Part shown: positions 59,489-64,000 of the stretch, one piece after another | Layout: each line of letters begins with the position of its first letter | Numbering within the stretch: position 1 is the stretch's first letter | Source of the DNA: Ampelocalamus luodianensis | Lineage: Eukaryota > Streptophyta > Magnoliopsida > Poales > Poaceae | Assembly (NCBI GenBank): GCA_036346255.1 | Contig: CM070633.1 | Span: forward strand, 2,170,001-2,234,000 | Length of the DNA: 64,000 nucleotides | Direction: 5' to 3' | Notes under the pieces: generated by a model | The model's input: the letters and a program-made list of their open reading frames with translations, nothing else | What the model was told of the DNA's origin: nothing | The model's database searches: none | Translations under genes and position numbers: made by a program

Positions 59489-61183
59489 TTAGAACCGAGG
59501 GAGCATCTGATGGTTCAGGCCGCCCAGCACCGACGACGTCGCTTGCAGGCCGCTCACCGCTTGCGGTGCGTCGAAGCACGAACCGTTGAGCCTCTTCGCC
59601 GGTGGGTGGGCAACGATGCCGGCGCCGGCGCATTCTCCCGGCGGGCTGGCTTTGCGCTTCCCCGCGATCCCGCCGGCGGCCGGGAACGACGAGTAGTAGT
59701 ACTCCGCGTGCACGTTGTCGCCGACGGCCAGGAACTGGTCCAGGGAGGGGTGGACGGCGAGATGAGGTGCGTGCTCGGTCTCAGCCGGCCCGGCGCTGTC
59801 CAAGATCTGCGCGAGCGCGTCCTCGTCGAAGAGTAATTCAGACATGGACGGGATCTTTGGGAGCCTCGGGGCGGCTTGCTGCTGCGTGATCATGGCACTG
59901 CAGGTGCTACTACTCGACGGCGGCGCGTAGAAGCAGGCGTCGTCGAAGCCGCCAGACGGCTCGTCGTGGTCCAGGTGATCGTAGTCGGCGAGCGGCGGCA
60001 CCATCGGCGACGCCTGGCCGGACTTCATGTAGATCCGGCACAGCACCCAGTCATCCAACTGCAGGCATACACAGAATGCACAAAAATATCATACACGCTG
60101 ATCGATATACGTACCATCATGGCTATCATTGTCAAAAGCTACTGGCTTGACAAATCACAAACCGATCGAAACCATACATGCATTCGTAAAGCTCATTTTT
60201 CTGTAAAGCAAAAGAAAGAAAAGCAAGTATTGCGTGCATCCGGAAGCTATCAAGCACGGCTTGATGTGATCTACTAAATATGTTTGATCGATGCTTTAAT
60301 TCGATCGAGAATTAACCCCCACACACACATCAATCTCGCTAATTTATTTATTAATTCAAGGGCAGTTTGGTCATCAAAGATAACCGATCGAGATAGCACG
60401 CGACTAGCATGACAGACGGATATGGTTGCACCCGTAACTAAACGAACAAAAGCGCGTTTGGTTCGTTCGATCGGTCCGTGCATTCGGCTGAATTAATTCA
60501 ACCGAACTGGATACTGATCGACGGTGCAAGACTGGCGCACGCGCGTACGTACCCTCATGGAGACGTTGCGGAACTTGATGGGCTTGTAGGTGTTGGCGGC
60601 GGCGGCGAGCGGGTCGGCGGCGAGGCGGTACTCGTGCATGATCCAGCTGGTCTTGGTGCCCTTGGGCGGGCGCCCCCTGTAGAAGACGAGCGCCTTCTTG
60701 ACGCCGACGCTCTCCCCGGTGGCGCTGTCGTGGATGGGCTTGTCGGTGCCGGTCGCCTTCCAGTAGCCGGAGCCGGCGGCGCGGTTCGGCCGTATCCCGT
60801 TCGGGTACTTGCGGTCCCTCGGGCTGAAGAAGTACCACTCGCCGTCACCGTACACCGCCTTGGCTGCAACCGTCGTTGATTCAAGAAGCTCGATCGTGTC
60901 AGTGCACGCCAGTGTTACATGCACGCATAGAGCGCGCAGTTCATTAGCAGATCGATTCGTGCATGCACTTACCTGGGAGGACCCATGGATCGAACTTGTA
61001 GATGTCGACGTCGGCGATGATGGGGACGGGGCACTGCGCGGAGGCGGCGCGGTTGCGGAGGTAGTGGAGGATCAGCTCCTCGTCCGTCGGGTGGAACCGG
61101 AAGCCCGGCGGCAGCGACGTCGCCGGGTGCGCCGACGACACGATCGATCCATCGGCCGGCAAAAACGTACAGCTACTGGTCAT
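59489..61183 (-). CDS. NAC transcription factor, NAP subgroup, three exons
   Basis: Exons 61183-60973, 60863-60553 and 60058-59489, with borders G|GTAAGT, GCAG|CC, AGG|GTACGT and GCAG|TTGGAT. The protein is about 363 residues. The NAC domain (about residues 25-175) has LPPGFRFHPTDEELILHYLR, DVDIYKFDPW, EWYFFSPRDRKYPNG, GSGYWKATGTDKPI, KALVFYRGRPPKGTKTSWIM and DDWVLCRIYMKSG in order. The variable C-terminus has IPSMSELLFDEDAL and a KRKASPP patch. NAC proteins are nuclear and bind CACG-type sites. The NAP subgroup promotes leaf senescence, often under ABA (family knowledge). The intron positions are the usual ones for NAC genes. The ATG at 61183 is chosen because a TATA box lies about 170 bp upstream. 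An in-frame ATG at 61237 would add 18 residues. No defect is seen. Confidence 0.93.
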
Positions 61184-61348
61184 CTTAGCAATTCCGATCC
61201 GATCTTGTGTGCAACTAGATGGAGAGATCACATGCACATATCACACATGCTATCTAGCTAGGCCATGGACATGCATGGTCAGAAGATCAAGCTAGCTGCT
61301 AGCTACAAAGGATTGAAATTCTCGGGAGTGGAGGGGTAGGGTGCTTGC

Positions 61349-61355
61349 TTATATG
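61349..61355 (-). promoter_or_regulatory. Probable TATA box of the NAC gene
   Basis: ATATAAG on the minus strand within CATATAAGCAAGC, about 170 bp upstream of the chosen ATG. Confidence 0.45.
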
Positions 61356-61704
61356 CTTGAAGGTATCTTGTCCGTTAGCGTGACGTGGCGCGGTTGGCAC
61401 AGCCCGCGATTTAGGAGCTCCTCGAGGGGCAAAATTAGCATGTGGTACGCTTGGCGCCGATTCGTTGTTCCTCACGTCCGGCGTGACTCGGGATGGGCGT
61501 GCCGCGTGGGGAGGCCGTGCGGCGTCAGCAAGCTGGGTTGGCGGAGAGACAGCATTGCACCGCGCGCTCATCTGTGCTGCAAGCCTGCAACCAAACGAGT
61601 ATCCTCGCTGCTCATCGTTCGAATTCTTTTTATTATTTAATCTTTTTTTAAAGATAGCATCTTCCTAATTTTATTTCCAATTCTGACCCTTTTGATCACA
61701 TCGT

Positions 61705-61918
61705 GGCCCGTGGTGTGACCAAACTGTGTTGTCACGTCACCGACCGTGGCGTGATCAAACTGTGCTGCCACGCCACTCCTCTTGGCGTGACAGGACTTAG
61801 CCTAAAAACGAACGTATCCAAAGGGGTCGGTGACGTGACAGCACATGTTAGTTACGCCGCGGTTGGTGGTGTGATAGTACAGTTTAGTCACACCATGGGT
61901 CATGGCGTGACTAAATAG
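61705..61918. mobile_element. Foldback element (nested inverted repeats) upstream of NAC
   Basis: TGTCACGTCACCGACC (61730-61745) is the exact complement of GGTCGGTGACGTGACA (61825-61840). Outside it, TGGTGTGACCAAACTGT (from 61711) pairs with ACAGTTTAGTCACACCA (about 61879-61895). The GGCGTGATCAAACTGTG and GGCGTGAC words recur inside. Together they form a long imperfect hairpin. Confidence 0.75.
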
Positions 61919-62157
61919 ATCAGAATTAAAAATAAAGTTAGGTCGACAATATCTTTAAAATAATTATTTAAAAAAGATTAAAAAATAAAAAAAGGCTCTC
62001 GTCATTCTCATCATCTCTCTTAAGATAGCACAGCTGCTTAGTATCACTGTATCAGTGGGGAATTATACATAGGACCATATGAGATATATGGTTTGTTCTG
62101 CGTTTCTTGTGAGTTTTTAAGCGCATTTGGCTCGGTTGGTGTGCGCATTAGCAAACG

Positions 62158-62533
62158 TAGCCCCCTCTAAGAATCAATTGCAAAAATAGCACCACAGACA
62201 AACAAGGATACGACATGTGGCTTGTGCGCGCGCCCCGGGTCCAGGCTTGTCTCCACTATGTCCCTAGGAGGTAGACATGCCTTTACCGTGTCCCAAGGGC
62301 ACGGATAGAGCGAAATCCGGTCCCCAGAGGCACGGTCAAGGCAGTGTCGTGCCCTTGGGCACGGCAAAGGATTAAGCCGGCCGATTTGGGTTGAAAAGTT
62401 GATTAAAAAATATTCTTGACACTATTTGGAACACGATGGAGAAAAGTTTGGCCCCCTAGGGGCGCAGGCGAGCCACATGTTGTGTCATCGTTTATCCGTG
62501 TTATTTTTACAATTGATTCGTAGATAGAGCTAT
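62158..62533. mobile_element. MITE-like element with long terminal inverted repeats
   Basis: GAATCAATTGCAAAAATAGC (62171-62190) pairs at 18 of 20 positions with the complement of 62501-62520. Further inside, GACATGTGGCTTGTGCGCGC (from 62212) pairs with the GGCGAGCCACATGTT region (near 62467-62483). The arms are therefore at least 60 bp. The middle holds several (G)GGCACGG words and an inverted GTGCCCTTGGGCAC. Exact ends and target duplication are unclear. Confidence 0.7.
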
Positions 62534-64000
62534 TTTTGGTAATGTGCACGCCAAAAAAGCCAAATACGCCAAAAACTGGTTTCTTGTTGCTGGAGATATC
62601 ACTGCATGTTAGATGTGCTATTCGAGGAGATTTCCTTTTTTTTTTATTGTTCTTTCTTTCTAGCTCGCACCTGTGTACTGGCTCACAATTCAATCCATTT
62701 CATGTACGTAACAAGAAATAAGCCGTACATTAAAAAAAAAACTGGGAATATAAGTCCGACCCAATCTGCTTCTATGGACGTAGTTTTTCTCGCATCTGTA
62801 ACGACTGGAAGGTTTTCGTTTTCAAATTAGTACTGGATTTCTTTTCATTGCCAAGTTCTTATATATATATGACAAAAACCTTTAATTCGTAGTAGTACGT
62901 CACATCGATCTAATGGAGCTAGCGCTGTACTGGCCAGCGCTACAGCGCTAGTTGTTGAATTCAGTGGGCTCACATTGCTGGTCCTTGTCGATCGAAAGGC
63001 CAAACTCTGGAATTCTGAAGTGGACACATATATTCCCAGAGAAACAATTCCTGCAGCAACTTCGCTGCTACCCGTACGTGCTACTGGAGTAGTACTCCTA
63101 TTAATTAATTTATTATCACCGGATGATATATAAATTATGGAGTAGTATACAGTTAATTTATTATCACTGGACTACTCATGTATATCTTGCAATTCTTTGC
63201 CTGCTGCTCGTCAGTATCTTATAGCTGTGTGAAGTTAGGTTCTTAGCCACTTGATCAGAGGAAATCAAGATGCATGCCTTTTGATAATATCATCAAGCAG
63301 CTGTATGTTGGAATTTAACCAGTGGCCGTTGTCTGATCAAAGCTAGGATTCATTTAAGTCAAGCAGACACGTGCACTAGTTGAGATCGATCAGCTACGTC
63401 TTCAGAACACCAAACTTGTGTGACGACCGACAAGTGACAACCCATCTCTCAAAACAACGAAACAAAGCCAGCCAATCAACGCCAAGATTTGCATTAACAC
63501 GAAGCCCAGCATATTTAAAATTCTAAATGGCTTTGGAGTAGTAGCTTTCCATGCACAGATGAATTAGCTAGCTAGCAGTAGCAATGCGCGTGATCTAAAA
63601 TGCACATTAGCTGGTACGGGTCAACCCGTGGAAACGCTAGCTGATGCGTGAGTAGACCGACGACCTTCCACGATACCACGCGCGAAGAACTCGCAAACCA
63701 ATCTGAAATAGATCGAATTGCAAGAAATAAAACCCCCGGCACAATCTGAGAACAAGGTATATTCGCACTAGATTATTTCTCCCTCTCTTGCTGAATTTCT
63801 CTCAACACGATCTCACGAACAATTACCAATCTCTCCCAATAACACACGCAATTAATCCATGGTGCCTAAAAGGCTTTTCTGTTTCTTCATTCATAAAGAA
63901 AATAACGATAACAAAAACTCTACGCATGCACGCACTGGAGACTCGGACCAGAGTCCAATATGGACACGTTACAAGAGAATATGTCTCTCCCTTTGATTCG
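62534..64000. other. Intergenic DNA at the right end of the window
   Basis: Contains a small hairpin (62919-62951) and a short direct repeat TTAATTTATTATCAC near 63104 and 63152. I see no gene or RNA gene here. Confidence 0.5.
62919..62951. repeat. Perfect 11-bp-arm hairpin
   Basis: CTAGCGCTGTA (62919-62929) and TACAGCGCTAG (62941-62951) around an 11-bp loop. Confidence 0.8.

Noticed and set aside
1..64000. tRNA, rRNA or other structured RNA genes
   Set aside because: I looked for A/B-box and cloverleaf patterns by eye and found none that I could support.

Overview
This window is nuclear DNA of a grass, most likely an Oryza species. It has intron-rich genes with GT-AG borders, a two-domain R40/EUL lectin gene and a NAP-type NAC gene that look like rice genes, and long LTR retrotransposons of rice type. 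From memory, R40 and NAP-type NAC genes lie close together on rice chromosome 3. That placement is recalled, not tested here.

Layout. (1) 1-34876 is the interior of a large Mutator-like (MULE) element whose left end lies outside the window. It carries two convergent genes: a Ulp1-type (C48) protease on + (51-3286) and a FAR1-type MULE transposase on - (27346 to about 33640). The transposase gene is damaged by one in-frame stop and two frame changes. A gypsy retrotransposon complex (3530-26965, target-site duplication GTTTT) sits between the two genes. It contains a nested 4.06-kb solo LTR (TSD TGAGT), a truncated BARE/Angela-like copia, and a rearranged second copy of the gypsy left half that includes about 90 bp of MULE flank. 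A second solo LTR (30745-33207, TSD TAAAC) lies in a transposase intron. (2) 34892-36040 is a truncated R40 pseudogene that stops exactly at the exon 3 donor, where the MULE begins. (3) 37197-44423 is a complete but defective copia (TSD CTTCC) with an intact gag. (4) 46225-49435 is an apparently intact five-exon R40/EUL lectin gene (-). (5) 50663-57712 is a second, more decayed copia (TSD CTGTC) related to the first in its interior but with a different U3. (6) 57773-58409 is a 5'-truncated LINE. (7) 59489-61183 is an intact three-exon NAC transcription factor gene (-). (8) 61.7-62.5 kb holds two inverted-repeat elements, and the remainder to 64000 shows no gene.

Only the R40 lectin gene and the NAC gene look like intact host genes. 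The Ulp1 gene has an intact catalytic set but is probably a transposon passenger. The lectin is a cytoplasmic/nuclear carbohydrate-binding protein type linked to ABA and salt responses. The NAC is of the senescence-associated NAP group. They share strand and neighbourhood, but nothing in the sequence shows that they act together. All coordinates of splice sites and element ends were read by eye, without alignment tools.
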